A stretch of 5,536 bases of DNA from Candidatus Caenarcanales bacterium (GCA_021299565.1 JAJTHA010000172.1:1-5536), one strand, 5' to 3'. Numbered from the stretch's first letter, positions 1-5,536 are shown. Program-made: numbers and translations. Notes: generated by a model from the letters alone, not told the origin.

Positions 1-247
1 ATAATCTATCCCAATATCTTGTAGACGAACCTAAATTATATGCAAGATCTCTATGAGGACCAACAGATCCATTCATATCAAGCATGAATCCAATTGGATT
101 ATTGGTTCCAATCCCTAATCTATCATTGGTTCTATCAAGATAGAGCATTGAAGTATTTTCAGTAATTTGACCACTAGCATCTGAGAAAAGTAGAGCACCG
201 TTACTGAAATCACCATCAAAAGTTGTACCATTTACTGTTCCAGAAAT
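1..247 (-). repeat. Rearranged repeat unit D (cut by window edge)
   Basis: It starts at residue 1445 in register with the other units (I-S-G-T-V-N-G-T-T-F-D-G-D-F-S-N-G-A). After R-L-G-I-G-T-N-N-P (from 1487) it passes directly to M-N-G-S-V-G-P-H and Y-N-L-G-S-S-T-R-Y-W, which corresponds to the later Y-D-L-G-S-S-T-I-R-W box of the full units. The whole middle, with R-I-R-G-G and the N-T-x-x-G run, is absent. The unit is also more divergent than A to C. It continues beyond the left edge. Confidence 0.85.
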
Positions 248-3200
248 ATTTGCAGTAACACCATTGAAATTATTGCTGGTAATAGTTGCATCGTTATTAA
301 TAGTCGTTGAATTGATTGTAGTTATATTTGCAGCAGCACCATTGAAGTTATCAGCAAAGACATTAGCCCATCTGATAGTACTTGAACCTAAATCATAAGT
401 AGAATTGGTTTGTGGACCGATATTACCAACGACTTGTAATTTGAAATTGTTAGGGTCTTGTATTCCGATACCAATATTGCCGTTAACAAGATTACCAAAG
501 ATCGCATCGCCGATATTTAATTCATCTGAAGCAGTAGCAGAAGAGCCATTGACGTTACCGATGAAGATATTGCCGTTGCCACCAATCATGCCAACTCCAG
601 CTTGATCACCAATAGCTAGATTCGAATGACCATTTGTTAGTTGATTCAGAGCACTAAAACCAAATGCAGTATTGCCGTTGCCAATATTAACTGCGTGTAA
701 AGCATGAATACCCACACCAGTATTTCTTATGCCGGTTGCATCAAGACCAGCACCATTACCTAAAAATAAATTGTAGTTTTTATCTGAGATGGCGTCATTA
801 AGTGCATCTAAGAAAGCTCCACCATTGGTAAGTATAGTGGAAATATCCATCCAAGTGCCGTTACCAGCAGTATCAAGAGCAGCAAGTACTTTGTCTTTAG
901 CTGGGTTGCCGCCTCTGATGCGTAATTGTCCTGTTGTATCTATGCTTTGAGAAGGATCGTTAGTACCAATGCCTAGTCTTTCAGTAGTCGAACTCCAGAA
1001 TAGAGCAGAATTGTTTTCGACTATTTCGCCAGCAGCATTTGAGAATAATATCGAACCATTAGTGAAATCACCATCAAAAATTGCGCCATTAACTGTCCCA
1101 GAAATATTAGCCATAACACCATTGAAGCTATTACTGGTGATAGTTACACTGTTGTTGATGTTCGTTGAATTGATAGTATCGATATTGCCAGTTGTACTAT
1201 TGATAGTTGTATTGTTAATAGTAGTGATATTGGCAGCAGCACCATTGAAATTATCAGCGAAGACATTAGCCCATCTGATAGTGCTAGAACCTAAATCATA
1301 AGTGGAATCTGTTTGCGGACCGATGTTACCTACAACTTGTAATTTGAAATTGTTAGGGTCTTGAATACCGATACCAATATTGCCATTGGCAAGATTACCA
1401 AAAATAGCATTACCGATATTTAATTCGTTAGAAGCTGTAGCAGAAGAACCATTTATAAGTGATCCTATGAAAATATTGTTAGAGCCAGAAGTCATTCCAT
1501 TGGCAGCTTTGAAACCAAGAGCCGTATTACCGTTACCAGTAGTGACAGTGCGCATAGTATCAATACCTAGACCAGTATTGTATCTGCCCGTGGCAACTAA
1601 GCCCGCACCATTACCTAAAAATAAATTATAATTATTGTCTGAAATAGCGTCATTGAGTGCATTTAAGAAAGCCCCACCATTGGTCAAGATTACAGAAATA
1701 TCCATCCATTGACCATTTCCCGCAGTATCTAGAGATGATAAAACGTAATTAGGGTTTGGATTGCCGCCTCTGATGCGTACTCGACCTGTTGTATCAATGC
1801 TTTGAGAAGGATCGTTGGTACCAATTCCTAACCTTTCAGTAGTCGAACTCCAGTAGAGAGATGAATTGTTTTCGACTATTTCACCAGCAGCATTAGAAAA
1901 TAATATCGAACCATTAGTGAAATCACCATCAAAATTAGCCCCATTAACTGTCCCAGAAATATTTGCCATAACGCCATTAAAGCTATTACTGGTGATAGTT
2001 ACACTGTTGTTGATGTTTAATGAATTGATAGTATCGATATTGCCAGTTGTACTGTTTATCGTCGTATTGTTAATGGTAGTGATATTTGCATCAGCACCAT
2101 TGAAGTTATCAGCAAAGACATTAGCCCATCTAATAGTGCTAGAACCTAAATCATAAGTAGAATCTGTTTGCGGACCGATGTTACCCACTACTTGCAATTT
2201 GAAATTGTTAGGGTTTTGGATGCCGATACCAATATTGCCGTTAGCAAGATTGCCGAAGATAGCATCACCGATATTTAGTTCGTTAGAAGCCGTAGCAGAT
2301 GAACCATTAACGTTACCAATGAAGATATTGCCGTTACCACCGATCATGCCAATTCCAGCACGATCACCAATTGCTAGATTCGAGTGACCATTAGTTAGTT
2401 GATTGAGAGCACTAAAACCAAATGCAGTATTACCGTTGCCAATATTAACTGTATGTAATGCATGAATGCCAACACCAGTATTTCTTCTTCCAGTTGCATC
2501 AAGACCAGCACCATTACCTAAGAATAAATTATAATTCTTGTCTGAAATGGCGTCATTGAGAGCATTTAAGAAAGCTCCACCATTGGTCAAAATCACAGAA
2601 ATATCCATCCACTGTCCGTTACCAGCAGTATCCAGTGAGGATAAAACGTAATTAGGATTTGGGTTGCCGCCACGAATGCGCACTTGACCATTGACGTCTA
2701 GTTTTTGAGAAGGATTATTGTTTCCAATCCCCAAACGATTTGTGACAGAGCTCCAATAAAATTGACTGTTGTTCTCACTAAGTACACCGGCAACATTGGA
2801 AAAGATTACAGAACCATTGGTAAAGTCACCATCAAAATTTGCACCATTAACCGTTCCGGAAACATTGATATTGCTCGAATTAACAGTGGTTATATTGCCT
2901 AAAGTTGATACAATCGAATTAAAATTACCATTTGCAAAGTTTGCTGTTACACCATTAGCGAATTGAGTAAATATTGTTCCATCGACTTCAATATCATCTC
3001 CTACTAATAAATCAGAAGTTCCATCTATGAAGTTTGGAATACCGTTACCAATTTCAAGAAGAGCGTCTGGATTAGTGTTGCCAATACCAACTCTCCCAAT
3101 CGTATTTCCATTATTAGATGGTCCCACAAATAATGTTGCTCTATTACTATCAAAACCAATCATCAAGCTGCTATTGGTGCTATTAACTAATTTATCAGTA

Positions 3201-4579
3201 GGACTATTACCGTAACCAATTACCATGGCTTGATCACCATCTGATTTTATTTTTTTACCTATGGCTTTTATTTCTGTACCATTATTGCTGTCATACAATG
3301 CCAAGGATTGAGGGTCTATCCATTTCGCAAAACCATTTCGATCTGATCTAAGTACCCAACCATTGACTGCATTTTCGGGTATTCTAATGTTTCCATTCAA
3401 GATAGTGTTGTGTAATGTTTTGTTAGTAACTACTTGTGCTACTTCTCTGAAAACAAAATCTCCAGAAACCATGTCCATGGTAATTCTACCGGAAGGATCA
3501 GTGATAAGTGGAATTGCACTTCTTGTACCATTTGCGGTTAAGTAAAATCTATTGCCATCATATTCTAATCCACCATCTCGTGCAGTTGTGGATAAAGTAC
3601 CTGGATTCATGATGATACTTGGACTATCACTGGAACCTGCAGCTATATGCACCCAGGCATTTGGATTGGTTACACCAACACCGATTTTACCTGTTGTATC
3701 AAAAAACACTTTTTCGTCTCCAAATATCAAATCTCCATCTCTTTGACTAATCTTGAATGAGTTTGCAGCAGAGCTTCCAACATTGATTGAGGAGATATTT
3801 AGAATCTCTCCAAAGTTAATTGTAATTCCGCCAGCACCATCGCCGCCTTTACCGTTGCGTGGTAGGTGTTTGACTTTTTCTTTAAGGGGATCAAATCTGG
3901 TTTTCGGTACAGGAATAGAGATCTTGTAAAGTCCATCTTCACCTTTGGTAACTCTAGTACTAACTTGCTTTTGAGGTCTTGCTTCAAAAACCATTCTTTG
4001 GAATATATAATCCAATTGACATTCATCAAATACTTCTGGATCACAATCAGCAGGATCTCTTGTAACGCTTTCACCTTCGGCTATTTGTGAATCTAAATTT
4101 GATGCTGTAACTTGTGTGGAATAAGTATTCACCAAGTTTCTGGCTGTGTCTATTACTTCAATTTCTAGTAATTTACTCGGTTCTTCGAAATGACCAGCAT
4201 TGAGGCTAACCAGTCTTGTTGTTTTGCTTTGTTTGCCTACAGTGACGTTTTGAGAACTAATAAATTGTCTTTCACCGCTTGTGACATCATAGACTTTGAT
4301 AGTAAAACTTGAAACTCTCTCAATGCTATTAAATAGTTCTTTAGCTTTTAGTCTGACTCTAATATTATTGGTTCTTGATAGATCTAAATTAAGGCTTTGT
4401 CTGTTGATATATAATTTCAGTTCGCTATCTATGCCAGAAATAAATTGCATCGGCAAATATCTATTGTAATCAAAGCCTTTCTGTGCTTGATTTACAGCGG
4501 TTGCTGCAAGCGGTTGCAATAATAACCATGTGGCCATTACTAAACATATTATCGGTTTGAGTATTTGTTTACTCTTCAT
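1..4579 (-). CDS. Giant secreted repeat protein, fibre/adhesin-like (3' end outside window)
   Basis: This is one open frame of 1,526 codons without a stop, reading from ATG at 4579 to the left edge. The codon just before the ATG is TAA, so this is the first possible start in frame, and it gives a well-formed signal peptide. Layout: signal peptide 1-28, unrecognised domain about 29-242, glycine-rich hinge 243-251, diverse fibre modules 252-572, then repeat units starting at residues 573, 874, 1159 and 1445. Recurring boxes are R-L-G-I-G-x3-P, N-T-G-V-G, G-N-T-A-F-G-F and Y-D-L-G-S-S-T-I-R-W. Such boxes are known from tail-fibre/peptidase S74-associated proteins and YadA-like heads, so I infer an exported, probably trimeric, surface filament or adhesin. 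Composition is rich in Asn, Gly, Thr, Ser and Ile. There is no transmembrane segment after the signal peptide. The C-terminus, where an anchor or S74 chaperone would sit, is not in the window. The reading frame is certain; the function is inferred. Confidence 0.93.
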   Translation of the reverse strand, partial: MKSKQILKPIICLVMATWLLLQPLAATAVNQAQKGFDYNRYLPMQFISGIDSELKLYINRQSLNLDLSRTNNIRVRLKAKELFNSIERVSSFTIKVYDVTSGERQFISSQNVTVGKQSKTTRLVSLNAGHFEEPSKLLEIEVIDTARNLVNTYSTQVTASNLDSQIAEGESVTRDPADCDPEVFDECQLDYIFQRMVFEARPQKQVSTRVTKGEDGLYKISIPVPKTRFDPLKEKVKHLPRNGKGGDGAGGITINFGEILNISSINVGSSAANSFKISQRDGDLIFGDEKVFFDTTGKIGVGVTNPNAWVHIAAGSSDSPSIIMNPGTLSTTARDGGLEYDGNRFYLTANGTRSAIPLITDPSGRITMDMVSGDFVFREVAQVVTNKTLHNTILNGNIRIPENAVNGWVLRSDRNGFAKWIDPQSLALYDSNNGTEIKAIGKKIKSDGDQAMVIGYGNSPTDKLVNSTNSSLMIGFDSNRATLFVGPSNNGNTIGRVGIGNTNPDALLEIGNGIPNFIDGTSDLLVGDDIEVDGTIFTQFANGVTANFANGNFNSIVSTLGNITTVNSSNINVSGTVNGANFDGDFTNGSVIFSNVAGVLSENNSQFYWSSVTNRLGIGNNNPSQKLDVNGQVRIRGGNPNPNYVLSSLDTAGNGQWMDISVILTNGGAFLNALNDAISDKNYNLFLGNGAGLDATGRRNTGVGIHALHTVNIGNGNTAFGFSALNQLTNGHSNLAIGDRAGIGMIGGNGNIFIGNVNGSSATASNELNIGDAIFGNLANGNIGIGIQNPNNFKLQVVGNIGPQTDSTYDLGSSTIRWANVFADNFNGADANITTINNTTINSTTGNIDTINSLNINNSVTITSNSFNGVMANISGTVNGANFDGDFTNGSILFSNAAGEIVENNSSLYWSSTTERLGIGTNDPSQSIDTTGRVRIRGGNPNPNYVLSSLDTAGNGQWMDISVILTNGGAFLNALNDAISDNNYNLFLGNGAGLVATGRYNTGLGIDTMRTVTTGNGNTALGFKAANGMTSGSNNIFIGSLINGSSATASNELNIGNAIFGNLANGNIGIGIQDPNNFKLQVVGNIGPQTDSTYDLGSSTIRWANVFADNFNGAAANITTINNTTINSTTGNIDTINSTNINNSVTITSNSFNGVMANISGTVNGAIFDGDFTNGSILFSNAAGEIVENNSALFWSSTTERLGIGTNDPSQSIDTTGQLRIRGGNPAKDKVLAALDTAGNGTWMDISTILTNGGAFLDALNDAISDKNYNLFLGNGAGLDATGIRNTGVGIHALHAVNIGNGNTAFGFSALNQLTNGHSNLAIGDQAGVGMIGGNGNIFIGNVNGSSATASDELNIGDAIFGNLVNGNIGIGIQDPNNFKLQVVGNIGPQTNSTYDLGSSTIRWANVFADNFNGAAANITTINSTTINNDATITSNNFNGVTANISGTVNGTTFDGDFSNGALLFSDASGQITENTSMLYLDRTNDRLGIGTNNPIGFMLDMNGSVGPHRDLAYNLGSSTRYWDRL
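248..1105 (-). repeat. Long tandem repeat unit C (286 codons)
   Basis: Residues 1159-1444. The N-T-x-x-G run is full length and nearly identical to unit A (N-T-G-V-G-I-H-A-L-H, H-S-N-L-A-I-G-D-Q-A-G). The segment after R-I-R-G-G is its own version (N-P-A-K-D-K-V-L-A-A-L-D-T in place of N-P-N-P-N-Y-V-L-S-S-L-D-T). The Asn/Thr/Ile spacer near its end is 15 residues shorter than in A and B: T-T-I-N-S-T-T-I-N-N-D-A-T is followed at once by I-T-S-N-N-F-N-G. Confidence 0.92.
1106..1960 (-). repeat. Long tandem repeat unit B (285 codons)
   Basis: Residues 874-1158, colinear with unit A except for the N-T-x-x-G run, which is 16 residues shorter and divergent: it reads G-N-T-A-L-G-F-K-A-A-N-G-M-T-S-G-S-N-N and then I-F-I-G, where A and C have a longer stretch with H-S-N-L-A-I-G-D. 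The opening block (G-E-I-V-E-N-N-S and T-T-E-R-L-G-I-G-T-N-D-P) matches unit C. The next block (N-P-N-P-N-Y-V-L-S-S-L-D-T-A-G-N-G-Q-W) matches unit A. Nucleotide identity to neighbours is roughly 90 percent by eye, mostly with synonymous differences. Confidence 0.92.
1961..2863 (-). repeat. Long tandem repeat unit A (301 codons)
   Basis: Residues 573-873, the longest unit and the best template for the others. Boxes in order: V-S-G-T-V-N-G-A-N-F-D-G-D-F-T-N-G-S; R-L-G-I-G-N-N-N-P (615-623); R-I-R-G-G-N-P; N-Y-N-L-F-L-G-N-G-A-G-L; N-T-G-V-G-I-H-A-L; G-N-T-A-F-G-F-S-A-L; E-L-N-I-G-D; a second box G-I-G-I-Q-N-P (784-790); Y-D-L-G-S-S-T-I-R-W; and an Asn/Thr/Ile spacer. The spacing of N-T-x-x-G and A-L within the middle is like the beta-roll heads of trimeric adhesins. 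Its first box differs from B and C (V-I-F-S-N-V-A-G-V-L-S-E). Confidence 0.92.
2864..3826 (-). other. Non-repeated fibre modules preceding the repeat array
   Basis: Residues 252-572 contain single copies of boxes typical of tail-fibre-like proteins. These are G-K-I-G-V-G-V-T-N-P (297-306); an H-I-A-A-G segment from 311 leading into G-G-L-E-Y-D-G-N-R-F-Y-L (336-347); a T-N-K-T-L-H-N-T-I-L-N-G box (385-396), close to the N-K-T-L box of phage tail proteins; and R-V-G-I-G-N-T-N-P (496-504). Further on, F-A-N-G repeats lead into the first long repeat. These modules share architecture with the repeats but are not close copies, so they look like an older or fixed shaft. Function beyond a structural role cannot be read from the sequence. 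Confidence 0.65.
3827..3853 (-). other. Glycine-rich hinge
   Basis: Residues 243-251 read G-K-G-G-D-G-A-G-G and separate the N-terminal domain from the first fibre module, which opens with I-T-I-N-F-G. It is likely a flexible linker. The neighbouring gene has a similar but purer glycine tract, also placed between modules. Confidence 0.6.
3854..4495 (-). other. Unrecognised N-terminal domain of the giant repeat protein
   Basis: Residues 29-242 carry none of the fibre boxes seen further on. The first two thirds alternate hydrophobic and polar residues in short runs (for example S-F-T-I-K-V-Y-D-V, L-L-E-I-E-V-I-D), as in a beta-sandwich, possibly Ig-like. This is inference from pattern only. 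Residues 167-190 are acidic and hold the only two cysteines of the mature N-terminal part, C179 and C187, spaced C-x7-C, which could form a disulfide after export. The end (about 215-242) is basic and Pro/Lys/Arg-rich. Its place between signal peptide and fibre suggests an anchoring, assembly or partner-binding role, but no family is recognised. Confidence 0.55.
4496..4579 (-). other. Type I signal peptide of the giant repeat protein
   Basis: Residues 1-28 have a basic n-region (K2, K4, K8), a hydrophobic core (about P9 to L24, including I-I-C-L-V-M-A-T-W-L-L-L) and an A26-T27-A28 motif before V29, which fits the -3/-1 rule for signal peptidase I. C12 lies inside the core, not at a lipobox, so a lipoprotein is unlikely. 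The protein is therefore expected to leave the cytoplasm by the Sec route. Cleavage after A26 instead of A28 is possible. Confidence 0.85.
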
Positions 4580-4590
4580 TTATTGCATTC

Positions 4591-4607
4591 AGGGATTTTT
4601 TATCCCT
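4591..4607 (-). promoter_or_regulatory. Perfect hairpin 11 bases before the giant gene's start
   Basis: A 6-bp perfect inverted repeat, AGGGAT and ATCCCT, encloses a loop of five A on the minus strand. It ends 11 bases before the ATG. The only purine-rich, ribosome-binding-like string nearby (AGGGA) lies in its 5' arm. No run of T follows on the minus strand, so it is not a standard terminator of the upstream gene. It may be a leader structure affecting translation or mRNA stability. It is short enough to occur by chance. Confidence 0.4.
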
Positions 4608-4635
4608 ACTCATTTAAGTCGTCATTAACTAGTTC

Positions 4636-4659
4636 AAAAAAAGTTGATTAATAATTCAA
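4636..4659 (-). terminator. Weak terminator-like element after the upstream gene
   Basis: On the minus strand an imperfect inverted repeat (TTGA, eight bases, TCAA) is followed, after one C, by seven T. It lies 23 bases after the stop codon of the upstream gene, the right place for a terminator. The stem has only four reliable pairs, three of them A-T, so termination would be inefficient at best. Confidence 0.2.
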
Positions 4660-4682
4660 AACCTAGATCATTTAGTTGATAA

Positions 4683-5536
4683 TTATGGACAAGGTATCCC
4701 AAGTCCTGGGTTATCTGATCTAGAAACCTCTATCCAACCACCTGGTGCATAAATTAGTGTTAGAGTATCGTTTTCTCCTAATGTAAAAGATGTGTTGCCA
4801 TCAAGTTTAAAGCTAATTGTTGTATCAAATTTTACACCTTCAGCTTCATACATGCCTACCAAAGTCAATAATTGACCAGGGTATCCTGGAGCGATCTGAG
4901 TATTAGGTACTATATCTACTATGCCACCCATACATTCGCCTCTAATATATAAAACGCTATTGGTTAATTTTGAAGCTACTATACCATTTGATGCTTGTAT
5001 AACAGTGTCGTTTCGTGGATAAAGAGCTAAGCTTCCATTTAGATGAAGAGTAGTTAAAGGTGAATTAGTTATTATTCCAAGTCTATTGTTGGTATCATCC
5101 CAATGCAAATTATTGGCATCCGCACCCATTGTAGTTGAGTTTTGTCTAAACTGAACTGAGCCGTTTGAGCCTGCTGGAGAAGCTCCACCGCCGCCACCAC
5201 CGCCGGATCCTGCGACCTGTCCATTATTGGTAAGACATACAGCACTTTGATCATCAGCATCATAACAAAATTCACTATTAGTGGAGTTTACATAAATTTT
5301 CCCATAGCCGCTAGGTGCTGTTGCTGCAGCGATTTCTTTAAGAGCCAGATCACCATTGACAGAGACAAAGTTATTTATGTTTGGCAAAACACCGATACCC
5401 ACATTACCATTGTTGTTAAGAGTGATTTTAGTCGAGTCGATGAGCATGTCACTAAGTCCAAGCAAAGTTACATTGAGATTAGAACCGTTTTGCGGGAGAA
5501 GAGTAAGAGCCCCAGTCGGAGAAAAAGTAGTAGAGC
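4683..5536 (-). CDS. C-terminal part of a second fibre-like secreted protein (start outside window)
   Basis: The frame is open from the right edge (first full codon ends at 5534) to TAA at 4683-4685, giving 283 visible residues. A TTG at 5465 could be read as a start, but coding continues upstream without a stop and in the same style, so this is an internal codon. Recognisable pieces: N-V-G-I-G-V-L-P; a segment K-E-I-A-A-A-T-A-P-S-G-Y-G-K-I-Y-V of a type common in tail-fibre-like proteins; a glycine tract; S-N-G-S-V-Q-F; W-D-D-T-N-N-R-L-G-I; and a final module with L-G-E-N-D-T-L-T-L-I-Y and W-I-E-V-S-R-S-D-N just before the end. Such end modules close many extracellular repeat proteins from uncultured bacteria. 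There is no peptidase S74 domain, LPXTG motif or membrane anchor at the C-terminus, which ends G-I-P-C-P. I infer a companion surface or filament protein. Confidence 0.88.
   Translation of the reverse strand, partial: STTFSPTGALTLLPQNGSNLNVTLLGLSDMLIDSTKITLNNNGNVGIGVLPNINNFVSVNGDLALKEIAAATAPSGYGKIYVNSTNSEFCYDADDQSAVCLTNNGQVAGSGGGGGGGASPAGSNGSVQFRQNSTTMGADANNLHWDDTNNRLGIITNSPLTTLHLNGSLALYPRNDTVIQASNGIVASKLTNSVLYIRGECMGGIVDIVPNTQIAPGYPGQLLTLVGMYEAEGVKFDTTISFKLDGNTSFTLGENDTLTLIYAPGGWIEVSRSDNPGLGIPCP
5022..5168 (-). other. Fibre module in the upstream gene homologous to the start of the long repeats
   Basis: This stretch of about 49 residues runs from S-N-G-S-V-Q-F through L-H-W-D-D-T-N-N-R-L-G-I to L-H-L-N-G-S-L. 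It matches, in the same order and spacing, the opening of repeat unit A (T-N-G-S-V-I-F, F-Y-W-S-S-V-T-N-R-L-G-I, L-D-V-N-G-Q-V). The second G of the G-I-G box is replaced (G-I-I-T-N-S-P). The two neighbouring genes thus draw on one module family. Confidence 0.6.
5184..5210 (-). other. Poly-glycine linker in the upstream fibre-like protein
   Basis: The peptide reads G-S followed by seven glycines, then A-S-P-A-G-S-N-G-S-V. It is encoded by mixed GGN codons and is much more GC-rich than its surroundings. It separates the C-Y-D-A-D-D / A-V-C segment from the next fibre module and is probably a flexible hinge. In many tail-like proteins a glycine run precedes the S-N-G-S-V-Q-F type box in the same way. 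Confidence 0.65.

Larger units (their letters stand above)
4580..4682 (-). other. Intergenic spacer between two co-oriented genes
   Basis: This 103-base AT-rich gap lies between the TAA of the upstream gene and the ATG of the giant gene. I see no convincing -35/-10 pair: the TTGAAT and TTGAAC hexamers read on the minus strand lack a good -10 at 16-18 bases. The bases just before the ATG (GAATGCAATAA) contain no Shine-Dalgarno-like stretch, so initiation may be weak or not depend on one. The spacer holds one perfect inverted repeat and one poor terminator-like element. The genes may be co-transcribed, but the sequence does not settle this. Confidence 0.6.

Noticed and set aside
969..2156. Plus-strand open frames of 110 and 96 codons (969-1301 and 1866-2156) with nearly the same protein sequence
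   Set aside because: They are antisense to equivalent parts of repeat units C and B, so their similarity follows from the minus-strand repeats. Their peptides are Ile/Leu/Val/Pro-rich, the usual antisense image of Asn/Gly/Thr-rich coding.
248..2863. Diversity-generating retroelement target or CRISPR array
   Set aside because: The differences between copies are mainly synonymous or block-wise, not concentrated at adenines. No reverse transcriptase, template repeat or short spaced direct repeats are present. The periodicity is that of long coding repeats.
3799..4074. Minus-strand open frame of 91 codons overlapping the giant gene
   Set aside because: It lies in another frame inside the N-terminal domain of the giant gene, which is continuous with a signal peptide and repeats. 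It has no domain signature of its own.
1..4579. Alternative genetic code (TGA read as Gly or Trp)
   Set aside because: No in-frame TGA occurs across either gene. Tryptophan is TGG and glycine is GGN throughout, and the one visible gene end is TAA.
1..4579. Proven phage tail fibre
   Set aside because: The box motifs are shared with tail fibres, but the Sec signal peptide argues against a virion protein, and no phage structural gene is in the window.
5072..5275. Minus-strand open frame of 67 codons overlapping the upstream gene
   Set aside because: It is out of frame with the recognisable fibre modules and glycine linker, and is explained as a shadow.
5463..5465. TTG as the start codon of the upstream gene
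   Set aside because: The frame stays open through to the window edge with similar composition (residues such as L-L-P-Q-N-G-S-N-L-N), and there is no signal peptide after the TTG. The true start is outside the window.

Overview
The window lies inside a two-gene, minus-strand array of secreted, fibre-like repeat proteins. Nothing is encoded convincingly on the plus strand. Position 4580 downward to position 1 is one uninterrupted reading frame of 1,526 codons that runs off the left edge. Positions 4683 to 5536 are the last 283 codons of a second gene whose start lies off the right edge. A 103-base gap separates them. Both therefore are partial, and their transcription runs from right to left.

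The large gene begins with a type I signal peptide (residues 1-28). It continues with an unrecognised, probably beta-rich N-terminal domain (about 29-242), a short glycine-rich hinge (243-251), and a stretch of non-identical fibre modules (252-572). It then enters a tandem array of long repeat units of 301, 285 and 286 residues (A, B, C), followed by a fourth, rearranged unit (D) cut by the window edge. Each full unit carries, in order, a T-N-G-S-hydrophobic-F box, an R-L-G-I-G-x3-P box, an R-I-R-G-G segment, an N-T-G-x-G / G-N-T-A-x-G run like the beta-roll heads of trimeric adhesins, a second G-I-G-x3-P box, a Y-D-L-G-S-S-T-I-R-W box of the type common in phage tail-fibre and peptidase S74-associated proteins, and an Asn/Thr/Ile-rich spacer. 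The upstream gene is built from the same box types and ends in a module with a W-I-E-V-S-R-S-D-N motif close to its C-terminus.

The unit relationships change from block to block: B resembles C in one block, A resembles B in the next, and A resembles C in the third. Unit D looks like the product of a deletion between the two G-I-G-x3-P boxes. This points to a recombining, modular surface fibre rather than a simple duplicated gene.

The organism cannot be identified. The sequence is AT-rich, uses the standard code (no in-frame TGA across more than 1,800 codons) and has bacterial signal-peptide features. Proteins of this composition are frequent in uncultured lineages such as Patescibacteria (CPR) and Omnitrophota, and in phage-derived tail fibres, but this is inference. 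I see no RNA gene, CRISPR array, insertion sequence, integrase, replication origin or diversity-generating retroelement.
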